Assembly (NCBI GenBank): GCA_902523435.1
Contig: CABYZM010000004.1
Span: forward strand, 7,501 to 71,500
Length of the DNA: 64,000 nt
From: an uncultured SAR116 cluster alpha proteobacterium
GTDB taxonomy: Bacteria; Pseudomonadota; Alphaproteobacteria; Puniceispirillales; Puniceispirillaceae
Direction: 5' to 3'
Shown here: one piece after another, positions 29,456 through 40,954 of the stretch
How the letters are laid out: every line of letters starts with the position of its first letter
Numbering within the stretch: position 1 is the first letter of the stretch
Notes under the pieces: model-generated
Seen by the model: the letters and a program-made list of their open reading frames with translations, nothing else
The model's database searches: none
What the model was told of the DNA's origin: nothing
Program-made: the position numbers and the translations under genes

Positions 29456-31318
29456 TTGAGTCAAAACGAGCCGTCTGATTTCTTGAAAGCAAATGCTGCG
29501 GCATTGCGTGCACTTGCAGGCGGTGTGGACCGCCAGGTCCGTTATGCCGGACAGGACACCCATATTGGCAAGACGGAAATAAGGCTGCCTGCTCTGCCGC
29601 GTGAAACCGGCCAGAAAATGCGCTCTGACAGCCGCGGCGCAGCTGATTCAGCTGGATTATGGCTAGCTCATCACAATGATCAAACACATCAATCCCTCTG
29701 CCCGTCAGCACCAGCGGCAAAAGCTATCTTTGATGCTGCTGAAACAGCACGGGTTGAAGCGATTGGCGCGAACCAGATGACAGGTGTAGCGCAGAACCTG
29801 TCGGCCCGGCTAAATAAGAAATATTCAACCTCAACAATTGGGGCGCCTGATTCCGGTGATGATAATGCAGTGGTGGATGCTGTGCGACTGATGGTGCGTG
29901 AAGCGCTGACAGGGGAGGCCCCACCTGCGTCGACTGCCATGGTCATGGATTTATGGCGTCCCTGGATTAATGCACGGGCAGAAGATCTGCTGCAGGAAAT
30001 GCGTTCATGTGAGGAGAATCAGTCTGATTTTGCTGAGTTGTCGAGACGCCTTATTGGCGCGCTGCAGTCTGATTTGGGAGATGCTGCAGATCAGAATGAG
30101 GATGGCAGTGATGCAGAGGATGATGCCAATGATAAAGCATCACAGGATGACGGATCTGCAGATGATGCCCAATCTGCAACAGGTGAAGATGACAGTGAGG
30201 GCGATGAGAGCCAGGGTGTTGAGCAGGATGGTGACGCGGCTGGAATGGCCTCAGATGACAGCACAGATATAGATGCTGATTCAGATATGGACGGAATGAC
30301 AGATGGGGAATCACCAGGTGGAGAGCCTGGCCAGAACCCCTATCAGATAGAGCCTGGCCCAGATGTATATAGAATTTTTACAGACCAGTATGACGAAGTG
30401 ATTGATGCTGCAGATTTATGTGATCCAGAAGAGCTAGAGCGGCTGCGCAATATGCTGGACCGCCACATGGAAAATCTAAATCAGATGATTGGCAAGCTAG
30501 CCAATAGGCTGCAGCGCAAACTTATGGCTTTTCAGAACCGGTCTTGGGAATTTGATCTTGAAGAAGGTCTTTTGGATGCCGGCAAGCTGCATCGTGTTGT
30601 CACCCAGCCCTTCAGCGCTCTCTCTTATAAGCAGGAACAGGACACAAAATTCAGAGACACAATTGTCACTCTACTGTTGGATAATTCAGGCTCGATGCGG
30701 GGACGGCCTATCACCATTGCTGCTGTTACGGCTGATATTATGGCCCGCACGCTGGAGCGGTGTGGGGTAAAGGTTGAAATTCTGGGCTTCACTACAAAAG
30801 CTTGGAAAGGCGGACAGTCGCGGGAATACTGGCAGGGCGCTGGGAAACCAGCTATGCCTGGCCGGTTAAATGATTTGCGCCACATTATATACAAATCTGC
30901 TGACCAGCCAATGCGCCGTGCACGTAAGTCACTTGGCCTCATGCTGCGCGAAGGCATCCTGAAGGAAAATATTGATGGCGAGGCATTGGTCTGGGCCCAT
31001 GACAGGCTGGTCAGCCGTGCAGAAGACAGACGCATCATGATGGTCATTTCAGATGGTGCACCCGTTGATGATTCAACATTGTCTTCAAACAGCGGCAATT
31101 ATCTTGAGAAGCATCTGCGCCAGACTATTGCCATGATTGAAAACAAATCCCCCGTACAATTGCTGGCGATCGGCATTGGCCATGATGTGACCCGCTATTA
31201 CAAACGGGCTGTAACCATAACAGATGTTGATCAGTTAGGCGGCACGGTGATTGGCGAGCTGGCAGATTTGTTTGACGAAGATAAATCACCCGGGTCAATG
31301 CACCGATTTAAACGGTAA
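29456..31318 (+). CDS. cobT: Aerobic cobaltochelatase subunit CobT
   Basis: Partner of CobS in cobalt insertion. 620 residues, opening at a TTG (MSQNEPSDF) with AGGGA about ten bases upstream and no better ATG. The layout is typical: N-terminal CobT domain, a strongly acidic Asp/Glu/Ser/Ala region (about 205-290), and a C-terminal von Willebrand A domain with MIDAS motif DNSGSMRG near 408 and a late SDGAPVDDS. The acidic stretch produces long shadow ORFs. Ends just before a strong hairpin terminator. Confidence 0.94.
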   Translation: MSQNEPSDFLKANAAALRALAGGVDRQVRYAGQDTHIGKTEIRLPALPRETGQKMRSDSRGAADSAGLWLAHHNDQTHQSLCPSAPAAKAIFDAAETARVEAIGANQMTGVAQNLSARLNKKYSTSTIGAPDSGDDNAVVDAVRLMVREALTGEAPPASTAMVMDLWRPWINARAEDLLQEMRSCEENQSDFAELSRRLIGALQSDLGDAADQNEDGSDAEDDANDKASQDDGSADDAQSATGEDDSEGDESQGVEQDGDAAGMASDDSTDIDADSDMDGMTDGESPGGEPGQNPYQIEPGPDVYRIFTDQYDEVIDAADLCDPEELERLRNMLDRHMENLNQMIGKLANRLQRKLMAFQNRSWEFDLEEGLLDAGKLHRVVTQPFSALSYKQEQDTKFRDTIVTLLLDNSGSMRGRPITIAAVTADIMARTLERCGVKVEILGFTTKAWKGGQSREYWQGAGKPAMPGRLNDLRHIIYKSADQPMRRARKSLGLMLREGILKENIDGEALVWAHDRLVSRAEDRRIMMVISDGAPVDDSTLSSNSGNYLEKHLRQTIAMIENKSPVQLLAIGIGHDVTRYYKRAVTITDVDQLGGTVIGELADLFDEDKSPGSMHRFKR

Positions 31319-31324
31319 TAAAAA

Positions 31325-31346
31325 ACCCTGCCGTTTCAAGCAGGGT
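31325..31346. terminator. Hairpin terminator between cobT and rpmB
   Basis: Perfect 7-bp stem ACCCTGC / GCAGGGT with an 8-base loop, flanked by A-rich sequence on the left and GTTTCTT on the right. It lies between convergent cobT (ends 31318) and rpmB (ends 31408), and can serve both strands. Confidence 0.8.
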
Positions 31347-31407
31347 GTTTCTTATCAGTTCAATCACTTAACGTTCAATTAAATGCTGAGCTTGCTACCC
31401 GAGCGCA

Positions 31408-31692
31408 TTAAGCTGACTGTGCTGACATAATCTCTCGCTTGAGTGCACGAGCCTCATCAGCCAGCTCTGAATTACGGGCCTGCAACAAAAATGCATCCAA
31501 ACCACCATGCTTTTCAACAGTTCGAATCGCACTAACAGAAACACGCAGTGAGACGTCACGGCCCAAAATCTCTGATGACATGCTGGTGCGTTGAAGGTTT
31601 GGCAGAAACCGTCTGCGGGTGCGGTTATTCGCGTGGCTCACATTATTGCCTGACATCACGCCTTTACCTGTAATTTGACACCGTTTTGACAT
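31408..31692 (-). CDS. rpmB: 50S ribosomal protein L28
   Basis: 94 residues from ATG 31692 with AAAGGA upstream; the longer track start is unsupported. Begins [25 protein letters not shown] as in alphaproteobacterial L28, whose C-terminal extension ([14 protein letters not shown]) makes it longer than the 78-residue E. coli protein. Only one cysteine near the start, so not the four-Cys zinc form. Next to cobT, a familiar arrangement in this class. Confidence 0.96.
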   Translation of the reverse strand: MSKRCQITGKGVMSGNNVSHANNRTRRRFLPNLQRTSMSSEILGRDVSLRVSVSAIRTVEKHGGLDAFLLQARNSELADEARALKREIMSAQSA

Positions 31693-31820
31693 AGCTTTTG
31701 TCCTTTCACGCCAGCCCTTTGAGCTCAAAAAATGCAACAATCGGGGGTTTATAAGTCCAAATAAGCAAAAGGTCAAGCCAAAGCGACCCTTAGGCGATCG
31801 TCTAACAAATTATCCAAAAT

Positions 31821-31871
31821 ATGGTGCTGCAGGACAGTCAGATTTGTCGCGCAGCCCATCTGCGGCACCAT
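31821..31871. repeat. Inverted repeat behind pyrD
   Basis: ATGGTGC at 31821-31827 and GCACCAT at 31865-31871 form a 7-bp outer stem that abuts the pyrD stop codon; a smaller CGCAG/CTGCG hairpin nests inside. It may be a 3' end structure for the pyrD transcript or a protein site. The T-run expected of a classic terminator is only partial. Confidence 0.35.
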
Positions 31872-32997
31872 TTAATTGTCTAATTGAAGCTTTGCGCATT
31901 CTACGGCGACATGGGCCGCGTGCCTGACAGCTTGCTTAGCCGAGAGACCGGCTTGTTTTACATCTGAAATTGTCAAAAGCCCGTCGGCTTTCATCATAGC
32001 GCGCAATCCAGTAAGAAGATCAGCCACCATCAGTGGGCCCTGAAGGGCAAGAGCTGTGTAGAGCTGAACAAGATCAGCTCCCGCTAGAAGACGAGCGTAG
32101 GCCTGCTCTGCTGAACCTATGCCGCCGACACCAATAAGCGCTACTGGCTGGCCTGACCCACGCAGATGTTTAGCTGCTTCTGCTATTTTCTGCAGTGCCA
32201 AAAAGGTGAGAGGCTGGCCAGAAAGCCCCCCCCGCCTCATCCTTAAGCGCTGAGGACAAGTTCTCCGGGCGGGAGGTGGTTGTATTTGTCAGGATAAATC
32301 CAGAAATACCGCAATCAAGAGCGATATCCATAGAGCGAAAAAGTTCAGCTGCATCCAGATCAGGTGCCAACTTCACAAATATTGGTGGGCGACCTGCTTT
32401 TGGTCCGCAAGCATCATCCCGACCGTCAAAGGCCGCCTGCAGACAGGCTCTCAGCCCCTCCTCATGCTGAAGATCCCGCAGGCCTGGCGTATTTGGAGAA
32501 GATAGATTCACTGTCAGATAGTCCGCAAAACGGCTGAGGTGGGCAGCTGATTTATGGTAGTCGGCAGCTTTATCCTGACTTAATTTATTGGCCCCGATAT
32601 TCACGCCCAGAATTCCATGTCTAGTGGACCTGCTGGACAGATGGGCAGCAGCGACACGCATGCCTTTAGAATTAAAGCCATAACGGTTAATCACCGCGTC
32701 ATCTGCGGTGAGCCGGAACACACGTGGACGCGGGTTACCCATCTGTGGCAAGGGGGTGATTGTTCCCACTTCAACACAGCCAAAGCCCAACCGGAAGGCT
32801 CCCATATATGCTTCTGCATTCTTATCAAATCCAGCTGCCAACCCGACAGGATTATCAAATGCCATCCCGGCAATATTGGTTGGCAGAAGCAGCTGATTAG
32901 CAACTGGGGCAAGGCCCAGGCGCAGCGCCTGTATCGTCAGATTATGGGCCAGTTCTGCAGGGAGCCTACTTGTCAATTTTGCTGCGAGTTGCCACAT
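31872..32997 (-). pseudogene. pyrD: Dihydroorotate dehydrogenase (quinone), split by a frameshift in a G8 run
   Basis: Class 2 PyrD, membrane-linked oxidation of dihydroorotate to orotate in pyrimidine synthesis. The N-terminal 258 residues (AAGFDKNAE, NRYGFNSKG, NLSSPNTPGLR with the catalytic Ser, FVKLAPDL, ILTNTTT) are in one frame and then run into nonsense after DEAGG. The C-terminal part (LSGQPL, IGVGGIGSAEQAYARL, LVQLYTAL) continues in another frame, covered by track ORF 31872-32240. The switch is at eight C on the plus strand (32226-32233); seven would restore one frame of about 375 residues. Start is ATG 32997, or TTG 33000, with AAGGAG upstream. Sequencing error, a slippery tract or a true mutation are all possible; every other motif is intact, so the gene was recently or is still functional. 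Confidence 0.88.
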
Positions 32998-33026
32998 CAA
33001 TCTATTTAGTTCACTCCTTGCCGTTT

Positions 33027-34637
33027 TCAGCTGTCTGATGCGGATCCCGCCAGTTCATCTGTCAGGACCTTATCACATAACGCAACAGATTCCTGTAAGC
33101 CATACAGCTTAAAGAAACTACCCATGCGTGGGCCTTGGGCCTGACCCAGCATGGTTTCATAAAGGCAGCTAAACCAGTCACGCAGATTTTCATAATGCGC
33201 TTTGCCAGCTGCATAGACAGCTGACTGAACATCTGCAGCCAGAGCATCTGTGGGCATAACGGCCAGACTGTCCCGCAGGGCTGTGATATAGACCTTTTCA
33301 TCAGGCGTAGCCATGCGGTATCGTTTTGTTGGTCTGACCCTGTCCTGATAGAACTGCACTGCATAAGTAGCCAGCCTATCTAACTCAGGATGAGCCTGCG
33401 GACTAGTGTCTGGTGCATAAGCACGGATGTATCCCCACAAGCTATCAGATGTTTCAGCAGAACAAACCGCTGCCAGATTCAACAGCAAGGAAAAACTAAC
33501 AGGCATGGCTGTTGGTGTTTCGTCCTGGTTAATCCGGATATGCCAGGCAGGATTTTCCAGCCTGCCTGCGGGCGCTGCATCGTTCAGCTTTTCCCTATAG
33601 GCGTAGAACTCATCAACTGTTTTAGGAATTAAATCGAAATAGAGCCGCTTGGCGCGCTTTGGCTGACCATACATGAACAAAGCCAGTGATTCAGGATTGC
33701 CATAGCGTAACCAGTCTTCAATCGACAGGCCATTGCCCTTTGATTTTGAAATTTTTTCACCATTCTGATCCAAAAACAGCTCATAAGAAAACCCAGCAGG
33801 CGGTGTCGCCTTCAATGCCCTGACTATTCTTGATGAAAGCGTGACAGACTCAATCAAATCCTTGCCACTCATTTCATAATCAACGCCCAACGCGTACCAG
33901 CGCATGGCCCAATCAGCCTTCCATTGAAGCTTACAATGCCCGCCCGTCACAGGCACGCTGACATTATCATTTGTTTGCGGGTCAATATAGGTGATTACAC
34001 CTGCTTTTGCGTCCTGAGAGACAACCTTTGCCTGGAGAACCTTTCCGGTGCGCGGACAAAGAGGTAAAAACGGGCTGTATGTTTCACGCCTTTCAGGGCC
34101 CAGTGTCGGCAAGATGATATTTGTCACCGCATCATAATTTGCTAGAATATCCAGCAAAGCCTGGTCAAACTGGCCAGAGCTGTACATATCTGTTGCGCTT
34201 ATGAATTCATAATCAAAACCAAAGCTGTCCAGAAACGCCTTAAGGCGGGCGTTATTATGAGCACCAAATGACGAATGCGTGCCAAAAGGATCAGGGACCT
34301 GTGTTAGCGGCATCTGCAAATATTCGGAAATAAAATCCGGGTTTGGCACATTGTCAGGCACTTTGCGCAGCCCGTCCATATCATCAGAAAAACACACCAG
34401 CCTAGTTGCTCGGCCTGTCAGACATTCAAAAGCATGCCTCACCATGGAGGTTCTGACCACTTCGCCAAAGGTGCCAATATGGGGTAGTCCGGATGGACCA
34501 TAACCTGTTTCAAACAAAATCGGTCGTTCCGGCAGGTCATCTTTCAGCTTTGCTATCCTGTCCTGAAGAGCTCGGGCTTCAGCAAAAGGCCATGCCTTGG
34601 CATCTTCAGCAAGTGATCTAAGTTGTTCTGCGGACAC
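33027..34637 (-). CDS. lysS: Lysyl-tRNA synthetase, class I
   Basis: Rossmann-fold (class I) LysRS of the archaeal/alphaproteobacterial type, not the class II enzyme of E. coli. 536 residues. HIGH equivalent is HIGTFGEV near residue 53; KMSKS equivalent is KISKSKGNG; the alpha-helical C-terminal cage follows. GTG start (MSAEQLRSLAEDAKAWPF) without a clear ribosome site. Ends 29 bases before the pyrD start and may be co-transcribed; divergent from the helicase. Confidence 0.95.
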   Translation of the reverse strand: MSAEQLRSLAEDAKAWPFAEARALQDRIAKLKDDLPERPILFETGYGPSGLPHIGTFGEVVRTSMVRHAFECLTGRATRLVCFSDDMDGLRKVPDNVPNPDFISEYLQMPLTQVPDPFGTHSSFGAHNNARLKAFLDSFGFDYEFISATDMYSSGQFDQALLDILANYDAVTNIILPTLGPERRETYSPFLPLCPRTGKVLQAKVVSQDAKAGVITYIDPQTNDNVSVPVTGGHCKLQWKADWAMRWYALGVDYEMSGKDLIESVTLSSRIVRALKATPPAGFSYELFLDQNGEKISKSKGNGLSIEDWLRYGNPESLALFMYGQPKRAKRLYFDLIPKTVDEFYAYREKLNDAAPAGRLENPAWHIRINQDETPTAMPVSFSLLLNLAAVCSAETSDSLWGYIRAYAPDTSPQAHPELDRLATYAVQFYQDRVRPTKRYRMATPDEKVYITALRDSLAVMPTDALAADVQSAVYAAGKAHYENLRDWFSCLYETMLGQAQGPRMGSFFKLYGLQESVALCDKVLTDELAGSASDS

Positions 34638-34824
34638 GGAAGAAATGAGCCTATTTAAATCATGTTTCGGGGTGGGCTATTACAGCACAGATGTAAACTT
34701 AATCCAATCATCCGAAGCTACCCACACAGTTTGAAGAAGGTGATAAGAGGTCAGCTAAGTCTGGTCAAGCCCCTGCCTGCATAAAAGCTGGGCAAATTTG
34801 TCTGTGCTGGTTATAGTGCAGCCC

Positions 34825-37572
34825 ATGAATACTCCCTTAGACTTGAGTGCATTTTCCGCTCTGTTTCCTGATTTTAATGATGTAGTCATCATCTCAGGTG
34901 ATGGTGAGATTACACGCAAAGACAGGGGCGTTCCAGAAGAGTTTACCATACAACAGCGTTATCTGATCTGTCACCGCAAATGGAGCGAAGCGCGACTGCA
35001 GGCAGAATTACCGAGAGCTGTGGATGTGTTGGAACTGTTTGCCTTTGTTCGGCCTGCTCAGTTTTGTCTTCCTACACCTGCTGGTTTGGCCACGCAGCTG
35101 GGTCTAGCCACACCTGTTTCAGCAGAAGATAAGGCACTGACCATCTTTCATGCCGCACAAAAGCTGATAGATGAGCTAGCTGATCAACCAGATAAGGTGA
35201 AGCAGAAACTGGCCCGGCTTGCAGACATGATGGGACGGGGCGGCTGGCAATGGACTGGCCCGGTGATGGCTGGTCTTGGGGCTGTTTCCGGGCCTGAAGG
35301 CCCCCCAGATGGGCGCAATGCTGCGATCTGGGTTGATTTGGATGAGATTGACGAGACACCGCCACGCGGTGAACCGGGCATAAGCCCAATCTTGCCTGAT
35401 GCATCGCGTAAACGGCTGAAGGATATGTTGGGAAAGACAGCAGAAACACGTAAATCCCAGTCTGATTATGCAGCTGCCCTGGCTTCTGTCTTCGCCAGCC
35501 CGGACAGCACATCTGGACCTGTATTGTTACTGGCTGAAGCTGGAACCGGCACAGGTAAAACACTAGGCTATCTGGCTCCAGCCACCTTATGGGCAGAAGA
35601 CAATAAGGCTGCTGTTTGGGTATCAACCTATACCCGAACACTGCAGCATCAAATTGCTGATGAGCTGTCCCGCCTGCATGACCGCAGTGAAACTGGTGGG
35701 AAAAAAGTAGTAATTCGAAAGGGGCGTGAGAATTATCTGTGTCTGCTGAATTTAGAAGAAGCGCTATCGCGTTTGCCTGGTCAGCCCGCAGATGCTGTGG
35801 CACTCGGACTTATGGCCCGCTGGGCCTCTGCCAGTCCAGATGGTGATTTAACTGGCAGCAGTTTTCCAGCATGGTTGATTGACCTTATTGGTACACGGAC
35901 CAGCCTGGGCCTGGCGGACAGGCGCGGCGAATGCATCCATTCTGCCTGTCTGCATTATCATAAATGTTTTGTCGAAAAATCCATCCGCGCAGCACGGCAA
36001 GCGGATATTGTGATTGCCAATCACGCCCTGGTTATGGTTCAGGCAACTTTGGGCGGTATGGAAGATAAATTCTCACCAACTCGCTATATTTTTGATGAAG
36101 GCCACAACGTCTTTGATGCTGCTGATAGCGCATTCGCAGCTGCTCTGACAGCCGGTGAAACTGCTGAACTGCGCCGCTGGGTGAGAGGGGCTGAGGATGG
36201 CCGTCGTGGCCGTGCTCGTGGCTTGGAAAAACGCTTGGCAGAACTTATTGCTGGTGATGAGTCCGCAGTCGCTGCCCTTGATGAAGCCAGTGAAGCAGCT
36301 CGTATCCTGCCTGGAACAGGCTGGCGTAAACGTCTGAATGAAGCAAGTCCAGTCGGACCAGCTGAATTTTTTTTCGCTGCAGTCCGCGAGGCTGTCTATT
36401 CACGCGTTACCAGCCCAGACAGCCTGTATGATTTACAGGCAGAGTTGTATCCAGCACCTGAAGCAGTTATCAAAGCTGGCCTGGCGTTTAAGAATAGCCT
36501 TGACCAGCTGTCAGACCCTCTGATGCAGCTGGCAAAGTATCTGCGCAGTCTATTAGATGATGAAGCAGAACATCTGGACAGCCAGACCCGGACTCGAATT
36601 GAAGGCGCAGCGCGCAGTCTTTTGCGACGCGCATCAGGGCCTGTCGCTTCTTGGTTGGTGATGCTAGACGATCTTACTGGAAACGGACGTGACGGATTTA
36701 TCGACTGGATGCAGATAGACAGGCGCGATAGTAAAGATATTGATCTGGGGCTGTTGAGGCATTGGCTTGACCCAACCATTCCGTTTTCCCAACAGGTAAT
36801 AAATAGTGCCCATGGAATCGCCATTACATCTGCAACCTTAAAAGATGAGACCGCGCAGCCAGATGACGCAGAAAATAACCAAGGGTGGGCCGCTGCAAAG
36901 CTGGTATCAGGCGCGGCCCATATTGACCAACCTGCTCTATTAAGTGAGCATGCTTCCCCTTTTAACTATGCTCGTCAGGCCCGTATTTTTGTTGTTAATG
37001 ATGTAGCCAGGGATCGAACTGAGGGTGTTGCTGCAGCGATGGCCGCGTTAATGGTTGCTGCTGGTGGTGGTGCTCTGGGGCTGTTTACCTCTATTCAACG
37101 ACTTCGAGCGACTTGGCCAGACCTCGCCCAGCGGCTTGCAGAGGCAGATATTCCACTTTATGCCCAACATATGGACAGAATGAATCTACAAACACTGCTT
37201 CAACTGTTCCGTGAAGATAGACGCTCTGCACTCATAGGCACAGATGCGGTGCGTGATGGGGTGGACGTGCCTGGGGATGCATTGCGGATGATGATTTATG
37301 AACGCGTGCCCTGGCCTCGTGCAGATATGCTGTTCCGGGCCAGATCAGCTTGGCAGGGGCGTGACGCTTGGACAGACAGGATTACGCGGATGAAGCTTCG
37401 TCAGGCGTTTGGCCGACTGATCAGACGCGCTGATGATAAGGGCGTGTTTGTGATGCTAGACAACCGTATGCCGACCAGGCTAACCACTGCCTTTCCAAAA
37501 GATGTCGAGGTTGTGCGTTGCGGCCTAGCGGAAGTTATTGCAGAGACAAAAGTCTTTTTAAGCGAGATATAA
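34825..37572 (+). CDS. ATP-dependent DNA helicase, DinG/XPD family
   Basis: Superfamily 2 5'-3' helicase of about 915 residues. Walker A is AGTGTGKTLGYLAP, the DEAH-box equivalent is DEGH in YIFDEGHNVFDAAD, and the C-terminal helicase half contains IGTDAVRDGVDVPGD and RQAFGRLIRR. Four cysteines between motifs I and II (YLC, then ECIHSACLHYHKC) match the Fe-S cluster of DinG/XPD. The N-terminal 200 residues are a lineage-specific extension with no exonuclease motif seen. The ATG at 34825 is preferred over the TTG at 34798; neither has a strong ribosome site. Likely role in clearing structured DNA or R-loops. Confidence 0.88.
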   Translation: MNTPLDLSAFSALFPDFNDVVIISGDGEITRKDRGVPEEFTIQQRYLICHRKWSEARLQAELPRAVDVLELFAFVRPAQFCLPTPAGLATQLGLATPVSAEDKALTIFHAAQKLIDELADQPDKVKQKLARLADMMGRGGWQWTGPVMAGLGAVSGPEGPPDGRNAAIWVDLDEIDETPPRGEPGISPILPDASRKRLKDMLGKTAETRKSQSDYAAALASVFASPDSTSGPVLLLAEAGTGTGKTLGYLAPATLWAEDNKAAVWVSTYTRTLQHQIADELSRLHDRSETGGKKVVIRKGRENYLCLLNLEEALSRLPGQPADAVALGLMARWASASPDGDLTGSSFPAWLIDLIGTRTSLGLADRRGECIHSACLHYHKCFVEKSIRAARQADIVIANHALVMVQATLGGMEDKFSPTRYIFDEGHNVFDAADSAFAAALTAGETAELRRWVRGAEDGRRGRARGLEKRLAELIAGDESAVAALDEASEAARILPGTGWRKRLNEASPVGPAEFFFAAVREAVYSRVTSPDSLYDLQAELYPAPEAVIKAGLAFKNSLDQLSDPLMQLAKYLRSLLDDEAEHLDSQTRTRIEGAARSLLRRASGPVASWLVMLDDLTGNGRDGFIDWMQIDRRDSKDIDLGLLRHWLDPTIPFSQQVINSAHGIAITSATLKDETAQPDDAENNQGWAAAKLVSGAAHIDQPALLSEHASPFNYARQARIFVVNDVARDRTEGVAAAMAALMVAAGGGALGLFTSIQRLRATWPDLAQRLAEADIPLYAQHMDRMNLQTLLQLFREDRRSALIGTDAVRDGVDVPGDALRMMIYERVPWPRADMLFRARSAWQGRDAWTDRITRMKLRQAFGRLIRRADDKGVFVMLDNRMPTRLTTAFPKDVEVVRCGLAEVIAETKVFLSEI

Positions 37573-37576
37573 AAAA

Positions 37577-37604
37577 ACAGCCGGGTGATACCCCACCCGG
37601 CTGT
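37577..37604. terminator. Bidirectional terminator between helicase and groEL
   Basis: Perfect 11-bp stem ACAGCCGGGTG / CACCCGGCTGT with 6-base loop. A seven-A run precedes it, giving a U-tract for the minus-strand groEL transcript; TATTGAGAG follows on the plus strand. Lies between convergent helicase (ends 37572) and groEL (ends 37636). Confidence 0.9.
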
Positions 37605-37635
37605 ATTGAGAGAGTTTTGTAATAAGAGTGGAGGT

Positions 37636-39324
<1,689 letters not shown>

Positions 39325-39337
39325 TCATTCCGGCTAT

Positions 39338-39625
39338 TCAGCCAACAATTCCCATAATGTCTGATTCTTTCATTATTATGTAATCAGTTCCGTCTAACTT
39401 GATCTCTGTACCTGACCACTTTCCAAACAGCACTGTATCGCCAGCTTTTACATCTAGTGGCGTCACCTTGCCCTGCTCATCCTTGCTGCCCGAACCAACG
39501 GCAATAATTTTGCCCTGCATTGGCTTTTCTTTTGCTGTATCAGGGATAATAATCCCACCAGCTGACTTTTCATCTGATTCTTCGCGTTCAACAAGAACAC
39601 GATCGTGAAGCGGCTTGAATTTCAT
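39338..39625 (-). CDS. groS: Co-chaperonin GroES
   Basis: 95 residues from ATG 39625 ([13 protein letters not shown]) with GGAG upstream; the track start eight codons earlier is rejected. Mobile-loop segment ([17 protein letters not shown]) and the C-terminal [15 protein letters not shown] strand are typical. First gene of groES-groEL; the CIRCE element lies 50 bases before the start codon. Confidence 0.97.
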   Translation of the reverse strand: MKFKPLHDRVLVEREESDEKSAGGIIIPDTAKEKPMQGKIIAVGSGSKDEQGKVTPLDVKAGDTVLFGKWSGTEIKLDGTDYIIMKESDIMGIVG

Positions 39626-39674
39626 GCTTTCATCTCCAAACTTTTCCAAAACAATTTTTGTGTTTTGCTCCTCA

Positions 39675-39701
39675 CTAGCACTCTCAAAAAGAGAGTGCTA
39701 G
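39675..39701. promoter_or_regulatory. CIRCE operator (HrcA site)
   Basis: CTAGCACTC, nine bases, GAGTGCTAG: a perfect 9-bp inverted repeat matching the CIRCE consensus TTAGCACTC-N9-GAGTGCTAA apart from the outermost T to C base pair. Located in the groES leader, it should bind HrcA and repress groESL outside heat stress. hrcA itself is not in the window. Confidence 0.95.
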
Positions 39702-39716
39702 CTTTCGCTTCCGCAT

Positions 39717-39746
39717 TACGTGGGGGCTTTGGCGAAAAGAGTCAAG
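39717..39746 (-). promoter_or_regulatory. Probable heat-shock (sigma-32 type) promoter of groESL
   Basis: On the minus strand CTTGAC is followed, after 14 bases, by CCCCCACGTA, resembling the RpoH pattern CTTGAA with a downstream CCCCAT-rich -10. It sits just upstream of the CIRCE element, so groESL may be under both HrcA and RpoH, as reported for some alphaproteobacteria. The -10 match is imperfect. Confidence 0.5.
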
Positions 39747-39912
39747 ATAACAAAATTAAAAAATTTTAAATTTAATTCCTCATCGCATTATTGTTCAAGG
39801 AAAGCAGCCTTGCCAGATTGCGGCAAAACAGCGCTTTGGCTTTGTTTGCGCTTTGATAACAATGAAAATTAGAGTAGACAATTACCTTTAAATTACTAAA
39901 GACGACAAACAA

Positions 39913-40926
39913 ATGCCCAAATTACTCTCTGCTCAGTCTTCCTACGGCTATGACCGCGCCCTTATCTGGTGGCTCTTTGGTATGGTTGGTCTAGTTGCCA
40001 TTATGGTGGTGATTGGCGGTGTAACCCGCCTTACAGGCAGCGGACTGTCTATGGTTGAATGGCGACCTATTATGGGCGTTTTGCCTCCTCTGACAGAAGT
40101 TGAATGGATGCGGGTTTTTAACCTCTATCAAGCCTCACCTGAATTTCAGCAAGTCAACATGGATATGAATCTGTCCGAGTTTAAGGTGATTTTCTTCTGG
40201 GAATATGTGCATCGGGTCTGGGGCCGACTGCTGGGGCTAGCCTTTGGTTTGCCTTTGCTGTTTTTCTGGCTCGCGGGGCGGATCCCTCAGGGTTATGGCC
40301 TGCCACTTTTAGGTTTGCTCGCGCTAGGCAGCATGCAGGGTATTATTGGCTGGTGGATGGTCACTTCTGGCTTGGTTGATAATCCCGCTGTCTCACAGTA
40401 TCGGCTTGTAATCCATCTCAGCACGGCGCTGCTCATTCTATTGCTATTACTGTGGACAGCATTAAATCTGCACTTTGGGCGGTCAAAGCGGCCATCTGGC
40501 CGTGCCGCAGCTACCTTGCTGTTGGTATTGCTAACTATTATTGCCGGAGCCTTTGTCGCCGGCATGGATGCCGGTCTTCTCTACAATGAATACCCTTTGA
40601 TGGGCGATGGGCTGGTCCCCGTCGAATATTGGGAAAATGGCCTTTCTGACCCGTTTGACAATCCGGCTTCAGCCCAGTTCCACCATCGCTGGATAGCGGT
40701 GCTGGCTGTGTTGGCTGTAGCAGGTTTGTGGGTGTCTGGTATGCGAAGGGGGTTGGGTGGTATTGTGCATATTATGGCGCTGTCTGTAATTATTCAGTTC
40801 CTACTTGGACTTACCACATTACTGCTTGGCGTCCCCGTCTGGGCTGGAGCACTGCATCAGGCCGGGGCAGTTCTTTTACTCAGTTTAGTTTTGATTGTTA
40901 CACATAGGCTGCAGGCACAGCAATGA
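39913..40926 (+). CDS. ctaA: Heme A synthase, COX15/CtaA family
   Basis: Integral membrane enzyme oxidising heme O to heme A for aa3-type cytochrome oxidase. 337 residues, eight predicted membrane helices. Family motifs: GGVTRLTGSGLSMVEW at the first helix, WEYVHRVWGRLLG with a heme-ligand His, and FHHRWIAVLAV and LHQAGAVLLL with further His ligands. Long type-2 form as in mitochondria and alphaproteobacteria. Converges with aspS, 28 bases apart; its start is about 290 bases from groES, divergent. Confidence 0.95.
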   Translation: MPKLLSAQSSYGYDRALIWWLFGMVGLVAIMVVIGGVTRLTGSGLSMVEWRPIMGVLPPLTEVEWMRVFNLYQASPEFQQVNMDMNLSEFKVIFFWEYVHRVWGRLLGLAFGLPLLFFWLAGRIPQGYGLPLLGLLALGSMQGIIGWWMVTSGLVDNPAVSQYRLVIHLSTALLILLLLLWTALNLHFGRSKRPSGRAAATLLLVLLTIIAGAFVAGMDAGLLYNEYPLMGDGLVPVEYWENGLSDPFDNPASAQFHHRWIAVLAVLAVAGLWVSGMRRGLGGIVHIMALSVIIQFLLGLTTLLLGVPVWAGALHQAGAVLLLSLVLIVTHRLQAQQ

Positions 40927-40954
40927 ATTAAGTCCTTAAATCCTAACAGCCAAT

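Noticed and set aside
30090-30330. Repeat-like acidic tract in cobT
   Set aside because: Low-complexity Asp/Glu linker normal for CobT; not a DNA repeat array or CRISPR.
31872-32240. 122-residue ORF listed as a separate gene
   Set aside because: It is the C-terminal part of pyrD in the shifted frame, not an independent gene.
35072-35803. 243-residue antisense ORF inside the helicase gene
   Set aside because: Long by chance; Gln/Pro/His-rich shadow of a well-supported helicase, with no start signal.
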